A DNA stretch of 64,000 nt. Origin: Pseudoduganella lurida (GTDB lineage: Bacteria > Pseudomonadota > Gammaproteobacteria > Burkholderiales > Burkholderiaceae_D). Of the stretch, positions 16,870 to 25,368 are shown in pieces; positions within the stretch are counted from its first letter, which is position 1; each line of letters begins with the position of its first letter. Below the pieces are notes generated by a model. That model had not been told where the DNA came from, did not search any database, and was given only the letters and a program-made list of their open reading frames with translations. Position numbers and translations under genes: made by a program. The stretch covers positions 1 to 64,000 of the forward strand of contig NZ_VLLB01000015.1 in the NCBI RefSeq assembly GCF_007830455.1, given 5' to 3'.

Positions 16870-17288
16870 GGCTGGGCCTCGACCGGCGGTTTCGGCGGGC
16901 GGTTTGCCGCGGCAAACAGGCGCGCCAGCTCGATGCGCAGCGCCGCCTTCAGCTTGGCATTGGTGGCCGGATCGGCCTTCGTGTTGACCGGCCGGGACAG
17001 CCGCACGATGCAGTCGACGCTCGGCAGGCCCGTGGTGCGGAACAGTTCACGCGTCACGCGCTTGATCGTGTTGCGGGTGACCGCACGCGGTGCGAAGCGT
17101 TTGGCAACGACGACGCCCAGCCGCGCATGAGGCAGCTGGTTGGGGCGCGTGTAGAGCACGAAATGGGCGCTTTTTTGCGCCGGCCGCAAACGAAAAACGG
17201 ATGAAAATTCATCCGTTTTAACGATGCGCCGAGCGCGCGCGAAGTCGTGTGATTCCGCGCCTGAAGAGCCGTTGGAACAGCTGTCCAC
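16866..17288 (-). CDS. rnpA: Ribonuclease P protein component
   Basis: This is the protein subunit of RNase P, which with M1 RNA removes 5' leaders from precursor tRNAs. The signature RNR-like stretch appears as RFAPRAVTRNTIKRVTRELFR, flanked by VKTDEFSSVFRLRP and HARLGVVVAKR. The 140-residue frame begins at a GTG; the first about 15 residues (MDSCSNGSSGAES) are poorly conserved, so the true start could lie elsewhere. It lies between rpmH and yidD with a four-base overlap to yidD, the usual order. Confidence 0.94.
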   Translation of the reverse strand: MDSCSNGSSGAESHDFARARRIVKTDEFSSVFRLRPAQKSAHFVLYTRPNQLPHARLGVVVAKRFAPRAVTRNTIKRVTRELFRTTGLPSVDCIVRLSRPVNTKADPATNAKLKAALRIELARLFAAANRPPKPPVEAQP

Positions 17289-17308
17289 TCAGCAGGCAGG
17301 CAGCTGGC

Positions 17309-17443
17309 TTATACGGCCAGGCGCTTGCGGCCCTTGGCGCGGCGTGCGTTCAGGACCTGACGGCCGCCACGGGTGGCCATGCGTGCGCGGAAACCGTGGG
17401 TACGCTTGCGGCGCACGACGGATGGTTGGTAAGTACGTTTCAT
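17309..17443 (-). CDS. rpmH: 50S ribosomal protein L34
   Basis: The small frame encodes 44 residues beginning MKRTYQPSVVRRKRTHGF and ending AKGRKRLAV, the complete and highly conserved L34. It is the first gene of the minus-strand operon and sits beside the putative origin, as in most bacteria. Its promoter must lie within 17444-17600 on the minus strand, but I cannot assign it confidently. Confidence 0.98.
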   Translation of the reverse strand: MKRTYQPSVVRRKRTHGFRARMATRGGRQVLNARRAKGRKRLAV

Positions 17444-17955
17444 GTTGGTCTCGCTAAAGAAGCAAAAAAATGCAAAATCGGGTCCGCTGCACGACGCCGA
17501 TGTGGGGACATCGAACTGGCGGCCAGGGTTTCCCTTCAGTTATTGGTGCCAATGACATTTCGCGCACTTATGCCAACACGTCCGGCACAAGCTGGCCAAT
17601 CTCATCGCCCGCTTACATCCGCGCTGGTCGTAAACTGAAAAAACACGGAGTACGGGCGGGGAACCCTGAATTATCAGCATTCGAGGGGGCCTTGTCAACA
17701 GTTGCCGAGACATTCAAGGGGCGAGCGCCCCGCCCCGCGGCCCTCGCGCCACGGCACTTTTTCCCGATTATTTGGAACAACCCTGTGGATAACTTGTCGG
17801 GTTCGGAGGTAGAATAGCGTGTTACGTGTGGCGCATATGGCTCAGTTCCCCGGCTATGTGGATCGATGCGCACTACCTCTGAACATCGAACACCGGCGAA
17901 CGCCTACCCGGCTGACCCATGCTGCCCTCCCACAGCTTTTGCAGATTGACGATTC
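17444..17955. other. Putative oriC (rpmH-dnaA intergenic region)
   Basis: This gene-free interval of 512 bp lies between divergent rpmH and dnaA, where many Burkholderiales have their origin. It is visibly more AT-rich in parts than its flanks. It contains one perfect DnaA box (17784-17792) and looser matches at 17671-17679 (TTATCAGCA), 17692-17700 (TTGTCAACA) and 17857-17865 (TGTGGATCG). The leftward and rightward gene orientation on the two sides supports an origin here. The box count is low for a classical origin, so part of oriC could lie elsewhere. Confidence 0.65.
17784..17792 (-). promoter_or_regulatory. DnaA box (perfect consensus)
   Basis: The plus strand reads TGTGGATAA, the exact complement of TTATCCACA. 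It is about 160 bp before the dnaA start and may serve both origin binding and dnaA autoregulation. Confidence 0.8.
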
Positions 17956-19395
17956 ATGGAAAATTTCTGGCAGACCTGTTCCGCCCAACTGGAACTGGAG
18001 CTGACGCCGCAGCAATACAGTGCGTGGATCAAACCACTCGTGCCGCTCGACTACGAGAACGGCAAACTGCGCATCGCGGCGCCCAACCGTTTCAAGCTGG
18101 ACTGGGTGAAGTCCCAGTTTGCCAGCCGCATCACCGCCCTTGCATCGCAATACTGGGAAGCGCCGACCGAGGTGCAGTTCGTGCTGAACCCGGTGCTGAA
18201 CCCGCCGCGCGCCCGTGCCGAGAACACCAGCACCGGTCCCGGCATCAGCACCGTCAATGGCGGCGCACCGTCGCATGGCGCCGGCGCGCCGGCCGTGCAC
18301 CCGGCCGACATCCGCACCGGTGACCCCGTCACGCCGCCGGCCGGCAACGAGTACGCCAACCAGCGCGGCCGCGAGCAGAGCCGCATCAACACGGACCTGA
18401 CGTTCGACAGTTTCGTGACGGGTAAGGCCAACCAGCTGGCGCGCGCCGCCGCGATCCAGGTGGCGAACAACCCGGGCGTGTCGTACAACCCGCTGTTCTT
18501 CTACGGCGGCGTGGGCCTCGGCAAGACCCACCTGATCCACGCGATCGGCAACCAGGTGATGGCCGACCAGCCGGGCGCCCGCATCCGCTACATCCACGCC
18601 GAGCAGTACGTGCGCGACGTGGTGACGGCCTACCAGCGCAAGGGCTTCGACGACTTCAAGCATTACTACCACTCGCTGGACATGCTGCTGATCGATGATA
18701 TCCAGTTCTTTGGCGGCAAGAGCCGCACGCAGGAAGAGTTCTTCTATGCGTTCGAGGCGCTGATCGCCGCGAAGAAGCAGATCATCATCACGTCGGACAC
18801 GTATCCGAAGGAGATCACGGGCATGGACGACCGCCTGATCTCGCGCTTCGATTCCGGCCTGACGGTGGCGATCGAGCCGCCGGAGCTGGAAATGCGCGTG
18901 GCGATCCTGCTGAAGAAGGCGAAGTCGGAAGGCGTGACGCTGTCCGACGACGTGGCCTTCTTCGTCGCGAAACACCTGCGCTCGAACGTGCGCGAGCTGG
19001 AAGGCGCGCTGCGCAAGATCCTGGCGTACTCGCGTTTCCACGGCAAGGACATCTCGATCGACATCGTCAAGGAAGCCCTGAAGGACCTGCTGTCGGTGCA
19101 GAACCGCCAGATCAGCGTGGAGAACATCCAGAAGACGGTGGCGGACTTCTTCAACATCAAGGTCGCCGACATGTACTCGAAGCGCCGTCCCGCGAACATT
19201 GCACGGCCGCGCCAGATCGCCATGTACCTGGCCAAGGAGCTGACGCAGAAGAGCCTGCCGGAGATCGGCGAGCTGTTCGGCGGCCGCGACCACACGACCG
19301 TGCTGCACGCCGTGCGCAAGATCGCCCAGGACCGCACCAAGAACCCGGAATGCAACCACGAGCTGCACGTGCTGGAGCAGACGTTGAAAGGATGA
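17956..19395 (+). CDS. dnaA: Chromosomal replication initiator protein DnaA
   Basis: This AAA+ ATPase binds DnaA boxes and opens oriC. The 479-residue protein has domain I (about 1-90), a variable Pro/Gly/Ala-rich domain II linker (about 90-145), and domain III with Walker A GGVGLGKTH and Walker B MLLIDDIQF. Domain IV carries the DNA-binding signature RDHTTVLHAVRKI. The ATG at 17956 gives the standard start MENFWQTC. It is followed by dnaN and gyrB in the canonical order. Confidence 0.98.
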   Translation: MENFWQTCSAQLELELTPQQYSAWIKPLVPLDYENGKLRIAAPNRFKLDWVKSQFASRITALASQYWEAPTEVQFVLNPVLNPPRARAENTSTGPGISTVNGGAPSHGAGAPAVHPADIRTGDPVTPPAGNEYANQRGREQSRINTDLTFDSFVTGKANQLARAAAIQVANNPGVSYNPLFFYGGVGLGKTHLIHAIGNQVMADQPGARIRYIHAEQYVRDVVTAYQRKGFDDFKHYYHSLDMLLIDDIQFFGGKSRTQEEFFYAFEALIAAKKQIIITSDTYPKEITGMDDRLISRFDSGLTVAIEPPELEMRVAILLKKAKSEGVTLSDDVAFFVAKHLRSNVRELEGALRKILAYSRFHGKDISIDIVKEALKDLLSVQNRQISVENIQKTVADFFNIKVADMYSKRRPANIARPRQIAMYLAKELTQKSLPEIGELFGGRDHTTVLHAVRKIAQDRTKNPECNHELHVLEQTLKG

Positions 19396-19411
19396 TGTAC
19401 CGGCATCCGTC

Positions 19412-19441
19412 GCGGCGCCGCCAGGATGTCCGCGGCGCCGC
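19412..19441 (+). other. GC hairpin between dnaA and dnaN (possible attenuator)
   Basis: Two copies of the palindrome GCGGCGCCGC (19412-19421 and 19432-19441) can pair across a ten-base loop and are followed by only TTTG. It begins 16 bp after the dnaA stop. The poor T-tract makes full termination doubtful; partial termination or RNA-end stabilisation is possible. Confidence 0.45.
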
Positions 19442-19506
19442 TTTGCATTATCATTAGGCAATAACCGCAACAACCCAAACAACTCAATTTTTTACCGAGG
19501 ATACCC

Positions 19507-20613
19507 ATGCAACTGGTCAAAACCACCCGAGATACGCTACTCCGGCCACTGCAGATCGTGAGTGGTATTGTCGAGCGTCGGCATACGATGCCGATTCTGG
19601 CCAATATCCTCATCCGCAAGGAAGGCGAAGCCGTCTCGTTCCTGTCCACCGACACGGAAGTGCAGATCACCACCAACGCCAACATCGGCTCCGGCGCCGA
19701 AGTCACCGGCACCACCGTGGCGGCCCGCAAGCTGCTGGACATCCTGCGCGCGCTGCCGGAATCGGGCGACGTGTCGCTCACGCTGGTCAACAAGCGTCTG
19801 ACGGTACAGAGCGGCAAATCGCGCTTCGCCCTGCAGACGCTGGCCGCCGAGGAATTCCCGACCGTGCAGGAAGCCGAAACGTTCAACGCCTCGTTCACGC
19901 TGCCGCAAAAGACGCTGAAGCACCTGTTCAACATGGTGCACTTCGCGATGGCCCAGCAGGACATCCGCTACTACCTGAACGGCCTGCTGCTGGTGCTCGA
20001 TGGCGAGAACGTCATCGCTGTCGCCACCGACGGCCACCGCCTCGCCTTCTGCCAGGTGAAGACGGAACAGGCGTTCGAACGCCAGGAAGTGATCATCCCG
20101 CGCAAGACCATCATCGAGCTGCAGCGCCTGCTGGAGGAAAGCGATGAACCGGTGCAGCTGGATATCGCCGCCAACCAGGTCAAGCTGGGCTTCACCGATA
20201 TCGAGCTGATCTCCAAGCTGGTCGAGGGCAAGTTCCCCGACTACACGCGCGTGATCCCGAAGGGCTACAAGAACGACTTCACGATCGGCCGCGACGAGCT
20301 GCTGCGCTCCCTGCAGCGCGCCGCCATCATGACGAGCGACAAGTTCAAGGGCGTGCGCTGCATCATCAGCCCGGGCTCGCTGAAGATCTCGTCCACCAAT
20401 GCGGACCAGGAAGAAGCCGTCGAGGAACTGGAAATCGACTACGGCGGCGACAGCCTCGACATCGGCTTCAACGTGACGTACCTGCTGGACGTGCTGAACA
20501 ACCTGAAGTGCGACCAGGTGAACGTGGCGCTGGGCGATTCGAATTCGTCCGCCCTGATTTCGATTCCGGACAATCCCGACTTCAAGTACGTCGTGATGCC
20601 GATGCGGATCTGA
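19507..20613 (+). CDS. dnaN: DNA polymerase III subunit beta (sliding clamp)
   Basis: This ring-shaped clamp tethers DNA polymerase III and other factors to DNA. The 368-residue protein has the expected length and family features: the start MQLVKTTRDTLLRPLQIVSG, RHTMPILANILI, ATDGHRLAFC and the C-terminal clamp end YVVMPMRI. It lies 111 bp after dnaA with a GAGG-type site before the ATG, in the standard dnaA-dnaN-gyrB order. Confidence 0.98.
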   Translation: MQLVKTTRDTLLRPLQIVSGIVERRHTMPILANILIRKEGEAVSFLSTDTEVQITTNANIGSGAEVTGTTVAARKLLDILRALPESGDVSLTLVNKRLTVQSGKSRFALQTLAAEEFPTVQEAETFNASFTLPQKTLKHLFNMVHFAMAQQDIRYYLNGLLLVLDGENVIAVATDGHRLAFCQVKTEQAFERQEVIIPRKTIIELQRLLEESDEPVQLDIAANQVKLGFTDIELISKLVEGKFPDYTRVIPKGYKNDFTIGRDELLRSLQRAAIMTSDKFKGVRCIISPGSLKISSTNADQEEAVEELEIDYGGDSLDIGFNVTYLLDVLNNLKCDQVNVALGDSNSSALISIPDNPDFKYVVMPMRI

Positions 20614-20675
20614 GCCACGCCCGCCGTACCGTTTGCAGTACCGCTCCTGTTAGTGTTTTTTAGAGAAAGCAGTCC

Positions 20676-23174
20676 ATGTCCGAACGCCAACCCCTAGTAC
20701 CCGTGCAGGCCAATTCCGAAGATTACGGCGCCTCCTCGATCCAGATCCTGGAAGGCCTGGAGGCCGTGCGCAAGCGTCCCGGCATGTATATCGGCGACAC
20801 CTCGGACGGCACCGGCCTGCACCACCTGGTCTTCGAAGTGCTGGACAACTCGATCGACGAATCGCTGGCCGGCTACTGCACCGAAATCCATGTGACGATC
20901 CACTCGGACAATTCGATCTCGATCACCGACAATGGCCGCGGCATTCCCGTCGGCCTGAAGATGGATGACAAGCACGAGCCGAAGCGCTCGGCCGCCGAGA
21001 TCGTGCTGACCGAGCTGCATGCCGGCGGCAAGTTCGACCAGAACTCGTACAAGGTATCCGGCGGCCTGCACGGCGTGGGTGTCTCGTGCGTGAACGCGCT
21101 GTCGAAACTGCTGCGCGTGACGATCCGCCGCGACGGCAAGGTGCACCAGATGGAATTCGTGCGCGGCGTGCCGCAGAACCGCGAAATCGAGATGATCGAT
21201 GGCGTGGCCGTCTCGCCCATCAAGGTCATCGGCGAAACGGACAAGCGCGGCACCGACGTGCACTTCTGGGCCGACGAAGAGATCTTCACGCACGTGGAGT
21301 TCCACTACGAGATCCTGGCCAAGCGCATCCGCGAACTGTCGTTCCTGAACAATGGCGTGAACATCAAGCTGTCCGACCAGCGCTCCGGCAAGGAAGAGCT
21401 GTTCGCGTTCGAAGGCGGCACGCGCGGCTTCGTCGAGTACATCAACAAGGCCAAGACGGTGCTGCACCCGACCGTGTTCCAGGCTACGGGCGAGCGCCAA
21501 TCGGACCAGAACACGACGATCTCGGTGGACGTGTCGATGCAGTGGAACGATGCGTTCAACGAGCAGGTGCTCTGCTTCACGAACAACATCCCGCAGCGCG
21601 ACGGTGGCACGCACCTGACCGGCCTGCGCGCCGCGATGACCCGCGTGATCAACAAGTACATCGACGAGAACGACTTCGCGAAGAAGGCGAAAGTGGAAAT
21701 CTCCGGCGACGACATGCGCGAAGGTCTCACCTGCGTGCTGTCCGTGAAGGTGCCGGAGCCGAAGTTCTCGTCGCAGACGAAGGACAAGCTGGTGTCCTCC
21801 GAAGTGCGCGGTCCGGTCGAGGAGATCGTGGCCAAGACGCTGACGGACTTCCTGGCCGAAAAGCCGCAGGATGCCAAGATCATCTGCGGCAAGATCGTCG
21901 AGGCGGCGCGTGCCCGCGAAGCGGCCCGCAAGGCCCGCGACCTGACGCGCCGGAAAGGCGTGATGGACGGCCTGGGCCTGTCCTCGAAACTGGCCGACTG
22001 CCAGGAACGCGACCCGGCGCTGGCCGAACTGTACATCGTCGAGGGTGACTCGGCAGGCGGCTCCGCCAAGCAGGGCCGCGACCGCAAGTTCCAGGCGATC
22101 CTGCCGCTGCGCGGCAAGGTGCTGAACGTGGAGAAGGCGCGCTTCGAGAAGATGCTGTCGTCCGAGCAGATCACCACGCTGATCGCCACGCTCGGCACGT
22201 CGATCGGACCGGACGAATTCAACGTCGAGAAACTGCGCTACCACCGCATCATCATCATGACCGATGCGGACGTCGACGGCGCCCACATCCGCACGCTGCT
22301 GCTCACGCTGTTCTATCGCCAGATGCCGCAACTGGTGGAGCGTGGCCACATCTACATCGCCCAGCCGCCGCTGTACAAGGTGAAGGCCGGCCGCGACGAG
22401 CGCTACCTGAAGGACGACGTCGAGGAAGCCAGCTACATGATGACGGTGGCGCTGAACACGGCCGTGCTGACGCCGCGCGAAGGCGCCGACCCGATCCTGG
22501 GCGAAGCGCTGACGGAACTGGCCCGCCAGTACAACCTGGCGAACGCCGTGATGCTGCGCCTGACCCGCGTGATCGACCGCGCCGCGCTGACCGCCATCAT
22601 GACGGGCGTGCAGCTGGACCTGTCCACCGTCGATGCGGCGCGCGCTTCGGCGCAGGCGCTGGCGGACAACGTCAACGACCCGGCCGTCACCGTGTCCGTG
22701 CGTTCCGATGAGTTGTCCGACAAGCACCTGCTGTGGATCGAACGTCTCCATCACGGCAACGTGAAGGTCTCGACGATCGATGCGGACTTCGTCAATGCCG
22801 CCGACTACGCGGTGCTGTCGAACGCCGCCGCCACGTTCACGGGCCTGATCGGCGAAGGCGCCCTGATCCGCCGCGGCGAAGGCGAACGCACGAAGGAAAT
22901 CGCCGTGCGCGACTTCCACGAAGCGATGCAATGGCTGCGCGACGAAGCCGAGCGCGTGGTCTCGAAGCAGCGCTACAAGGGTCTGGGCGAGATGAATCCC
23001 GAGCAGCTGTGGGAAACGACGATGGACCCGACCGTGCGCCGCCTGCTGAAGGTGCAGATCGAGGACGCGATCGCCGCCGACCAGATCTTCACCACGCTGA
23101 TGGGCGATGATGTGGAGCCGCGACGGAACTTCATCGAGACCAATGCGCTGAGGGCGGGGAATATTGACGTTTGA
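20676..23174 (+). CDS. gyrB: DNA gyrase subunit B
   Basis: This is the ATPase subunit of DNA gyrase, which introduces negative supercoils. The 832-residue protein has the GHKL ATPase domain (EGLEAVRKRPGMYIGDT, then ITDNGRGIPV), the transducer domain, and the TOPRIM domain with EGDSAGGSAKQGRD and a DADVDG segment. It ends in the conserved RNFIETNAL region. Its length fits proteobacterial GyrB with the C-terminal-domain insertion. A bidirectional terminator follows. Confidence 0.98.
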   Translation: MSERQPLVPVQANSEDYGASSIQILEGLEAVRKRPGMYIGDTSDGTGLHHLVFEVLDNSIDESLAGYCTEIHVTIHSDNSISITDNGRGIPVGLKMDDKHEPKRSAAEIVLTELHAGGKFDQNSYKVSGGLHGVGVSCVNALSKLLRVTIRRDGKVHQMEFVRGVPQNREIEMIDGVAVSPIKVIGETDKRGTDVHFWADEEIFTHVEFHYEILAKRIRELSFLNNGVNIKLSDQRSGKEELFAFEGGTRGFVEYINKAKTVLHPTVFQATGERQSDQNTTISVDVSMQWNDAFNEQVLCFTNNIPQRDGGTHLTGLRAAMTRVINKYIDENDFAKKAKVEISGDDMREGLTCVLSVKVPEPKFSSQTKDKLVSSEVRGPVEEIVAKTLTDFLAEKPQDAKIICGKIVEAARAREAARKARDLTRRKGVMDGLGLSSKLADCQERDPALAELYIVEGDSAGGSAKQGRDRKFQAILPLRGKVLNVEKARFEKMLSSEQITTLIATLGTSIGPDEFNVEKLRYHRIIIMTDADVDGAHIRTLLLTLFYRQMPQLVERGHIYIAQPPLYKVKAGRDERYLKDDVEEASYMMTVALNTAVLTPREGADPILGEALTELARQYNLANAVMLRLTRVIDRAALTAIMTGVQLDLSTVDAARASAQALADNVNDPAVTVSVRSDELSDKHLLWIERLHHGNVKVSTIDADFVNAADYAVLSNAAATFTGLIGEGALIRRGEGERTKEIAVRDFHEAMQWLRDEAERVVSKQRYKGLGEMNPEQLWETTMDPTVRRLLKVQIEDAIAADQIFTTLMGDDVEPRRNFIETNALRAGNIDV

Positions 23175-23192
23175 TCGTCAGTGCTGCAATCG

Positions 23193-23217
23193 AATGGCCT
23201 CTTCGGAGGCCATTTTT
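23193..23217. terminator. Bidirectional terminator between gyrB and the YgjV-like gene
   Basis: A perfect 9-bp stem AATGGCCTC / GAGGCCATT with a TTCG loop is followed by TTT on the plus strand and preceded by the mirror tract for the minus strand. It sits between two convergent stop codons. Confidence 0.85.
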
Positions 23218-23220
23218 CAT

Positions 23221-23739
23221 TTACGGATCCAGTGCAGGGGTCCGGCCCTGACGCATCATGCGTGCAATGGTCGTCATGTTGACCAGTGCGACCACCACTT
23301 CCAGCGCCGTGCCGCCAACCGATCCGCCGATCACATTGTTGGCGATCCAAAGGCACGTCCCCATCAGCATCACGAGCCGCATCGGAATCCCCTGCAGCAG
23401 GAATAGCGCAAAGGTGCCGAGGCATGATGCTCCCAGTGGCAGCCAGTCGCTCGGCTGCTTGGCCAGCGCGAGACCGAGGGCAACGTTGATTGCGATGACG
23501 GCGGCCGCGACCCACACCGACCGCGTACGCAATGCAAGCACCGAGCGTATCAGCGACATCGTGGAACTGGCCACCGCGGTGGGATTGCCCAGCAGGGCGA
23601 AGTGAACGACATAGGCCAGGCACTCGCCAGCCATGAAGAGCTTGAAGCGGCGGTCGTCGGTCTGCAGGAAGGAGCCAACGCCCAGGATGAACGCTGCGTA
23701 GCCGACGCACTGCGCCGGAGAGAACCAGTCGATGGACAT
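23221..23739 (-). CDS. YgjV-like inner membrane protein
   Basis: The 172-residue protein has five or six hydrophobic segments and the layout of the YgjV family. Key segments are FILGVGSFLQTDDRRFKLFM, then ECLAYVVHFALLGNPTAVASS, and later LMGTCLWIANNVIGGSVGG. The family has no proven function. I take the ATG at 23739 (MSIDWF); a GTG nine bases upstream is possible. It is convergent with gyrB and has its own promoter region facing 23740-23934. Confidence 0.75.
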   Translation of the reverse strand: MSIDWFSPAQCVGYAAFILGVGSFLQTDDRRFKLFMAGECLAYVVHFALLGNPTAVASSTMSLIRSVLALRTRSVWVAAAVIAINVALGLALAKQPSDWLPLGASCLGTFALFLLQGIPMRLVMLMGTCLWIANNVIGGSVGGTALEVVVALVNMTTIARMMRQGRTPALDP

Positions 23740-23934
23740 GTAGAACACTTGGAACGGGTGCGGGCCGCGATTATAGCGGCCGGGCTAGCGCCAAGCTAAC
23801 AACGTGTTTGTTACCCCGGCATAAACGTTTCTATTCGTCACGTTCGCGCCGTGATACGCTCGCTCACGGACAATTCATCGTGATGCAGCATTCGGGCGCG
23901 GTCGGCCTTCTTCGACCTTCCTCACGGAGCGTAC

Positions 23935-25050
23935 ATGAGCATCGATTTCTTCTCGCGCCTGCCGATGCATGGCGAAACCCGGTTCCTGCCGGGCGATGAT
24001 CGCAGCGCGGCAGACGACAGCCGCTACATCGACTATCTCGCCGAGTCGGCCAAGACGATCGAGCGGGCCGGCTTCGGCGGCGTGCTGATGGTGAATGCGC
24101 CGATCGCCGACGAGCCCTGGATGGTGTGCTCGCTGCTGGCCCGCGAGACCCAGCACCTGCGCTTCGTGACCGCCTTCCAGCCATTTCAAGTGTCCCCATG
24201 GACGGCGGTGCAGATGACGGCCACGTACCAGCGCGCGACCGGCAACCGGATGATCTGGAACATCATCAACGGCGGCTCGGAGATCGTACAGCAGCAGGTC
24301 GGCGACTTCACGCCGCATGATGAACGCTACGACCGCGCCATGGAGTTCATGGACATGGCGCGCGGTTTCTGGACGGGACCGGGCTTTCAATACGAAGGCA
24401 AATACTTCCGCGCCAACGGTGGCGGGCTCGCGGGACCGCTGGCACAAGCTGAAATGCCGCTGATTTGCACCGCGGGGTCTTCCGAAGCGGCGCGCGAGCT
24501 GGGTGCCAAACATGCCGACTACTACCTGATGCGCGCCGAACGTCCGCACGAGATGGCAGAACTCATTGCCGATGTACGACAGCGCGCCCGCGCTTATGGA
24601 CGTGAACATGCGATCCGTTTCGGCATGTCGGTCGATGTGATCACGCGCGAGACTGACGAGGCAGCGCGCGCCGAAGCCAACCGCATTTTCACCGAAGCCG
24701 TGGCACGCGGCGCAGCCAAGGCTGGCGCCACATCAGCGGGCCGACGCTCCGCCCGCAAACTCGGCTTCGAGCACGAGTTCAAGCGAGAAGAAGAGCGCGA
24801 GCGCAGCTACGACGAATTCTTCATCTATCCGAACGTGTGGTCCGGCATCGGCTACTTTGGCATTCCGCCGGGTTGCGCATTGGTGGGCAGCTATGAAGAC
24901 GTCGTGGCGCGCATCCGCGAGTACCACGACGTGGGCATCGACCTGTTTTTCCTGGCCGGCTACCCGCATCTGCAGGAAGTCGACCGCATCGGTACCCATA
25001 TCCTTCCGTATTTCAGCGCCGAGCGGGCGCCGGCGGGGATCCAGACGTGA
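23935..25050 (+). CDS. LLM-class flavin-dependent oxidoreductase (SsuD-like)
   Basis: The 371-residue TIM-barrel enzyme belongs to the bacterial luciferase/alkanesulfonate monooxygenase superfamily. It has the RYIDYLAESAKTIERAGFGG start, a GNRMIWNIINGG phosphate-binding region, and an ENRIF-like late helix. Length and segments fit SsuD-type FMNH2-dependent monooxygenases. No ssu transporter or flavin reductase gene is adjacent, so the substrate cannot be assigned. It is a single gene on the plus strand, convergent with the T6SS island, and its high GC contrasts with the genes immediately downstream. Confidence 0.85.
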   Translation: MSIDFFSRLPMHGETRFLPGDDRSAADDSRYIDYLAESAKTIERAGFGGVLMVNAPIADEPWMVCSLLARETQHLRFVTAFQPFQVSPWTAVQMTATYQRATGNRMIWNIINGGSEIVQQQVGDFTPHDERYDRAMEFMDMARGFWTGPGFQYEGKYFRANGGGLAGPLAQAEMPLICTAGSSEAARELGAKHADYYLMRAERPHEMAELIADVRQRARAYGREHAIRFGMSVDVITRETDEAARAEANRIFTEAVARGAAKAGATSAGRRSARKLGFEHEFKREEERERSYDEFFIYPNVWSGIGYFGIPPGCALVGSYEDVVARIREYHDVGIDLFFLAGYPHLQEVDRIGTHILPYFSAERAPAGIQT

Positions 25051-25101
25051 GCTTTGATGCGCGGCTAATAAAACTGAGTAGCTGCATGCGATATCAGCCC
25101 C

Positions 25102-25368
25102 CTAGTCCGAACTGAAATTACCACAGGTCGAAATCAGCGTCGCACCGCACGATGTCTTATGACCTTGGTAGGCTACAGCGACGCCATCGATCTTATGGGT
25201 ATCGCTGCCCTCGGTGATCATGCCAATGCCATGTCCGGGCACAGGGCAAGAACATTGATCACCCACGCACGCGATAGCTTTGCCATCGACCTTGACGTGC
25301 GCTGCCTTGATAGACATCACCTTGCCGCCGTGCGACGTGGGATCATTAATGCGGACAATGTTTTTCAT
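25102..25368 (-). CDS. PAAR-domain protein (T6SS spike tip)
   Basis: This 88-residue protein starts MKNIVRINDPTSHGG, the typical PAAR opening. It ends in the second PAAR half with GHKTSCGATLISTCG; cysteines and histidines suit a bound metal. PAAR proteins cap the VgrG trimer and sharpen the T6SS needle. A GGAG site lies just before the ATG, and the start overlaps the tli4 stop by four bases, so it is the last gene of the tssF-vgrG-tle-tli operon. Placing the PAAR gene after the immunity gene is less usual than immediately after vgrG. Confidence 0.88.
   Translation of the reverse strand: MKNIVRINDPTSHGGKVMSIKAAHVKVDGKAIACVGDQCSCPVPGHGIGMITEGSDTHKIDGVAVAYQGHKTSCGATLISTCGNFSSD

Noticed and set aside
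14869..17130. A 753-codon plus-strand frame over yidC, yidD and rnpA
   Set aside because: It is antisense to three well-recognised conserved genes, and its composition is typical of a high-GC shadow frame.
20694..22931. A 745-codon minus-strand frame opposite gyrB
   Set aside because: It is the mirror of gyrB codon bias, with no recognisable motif.
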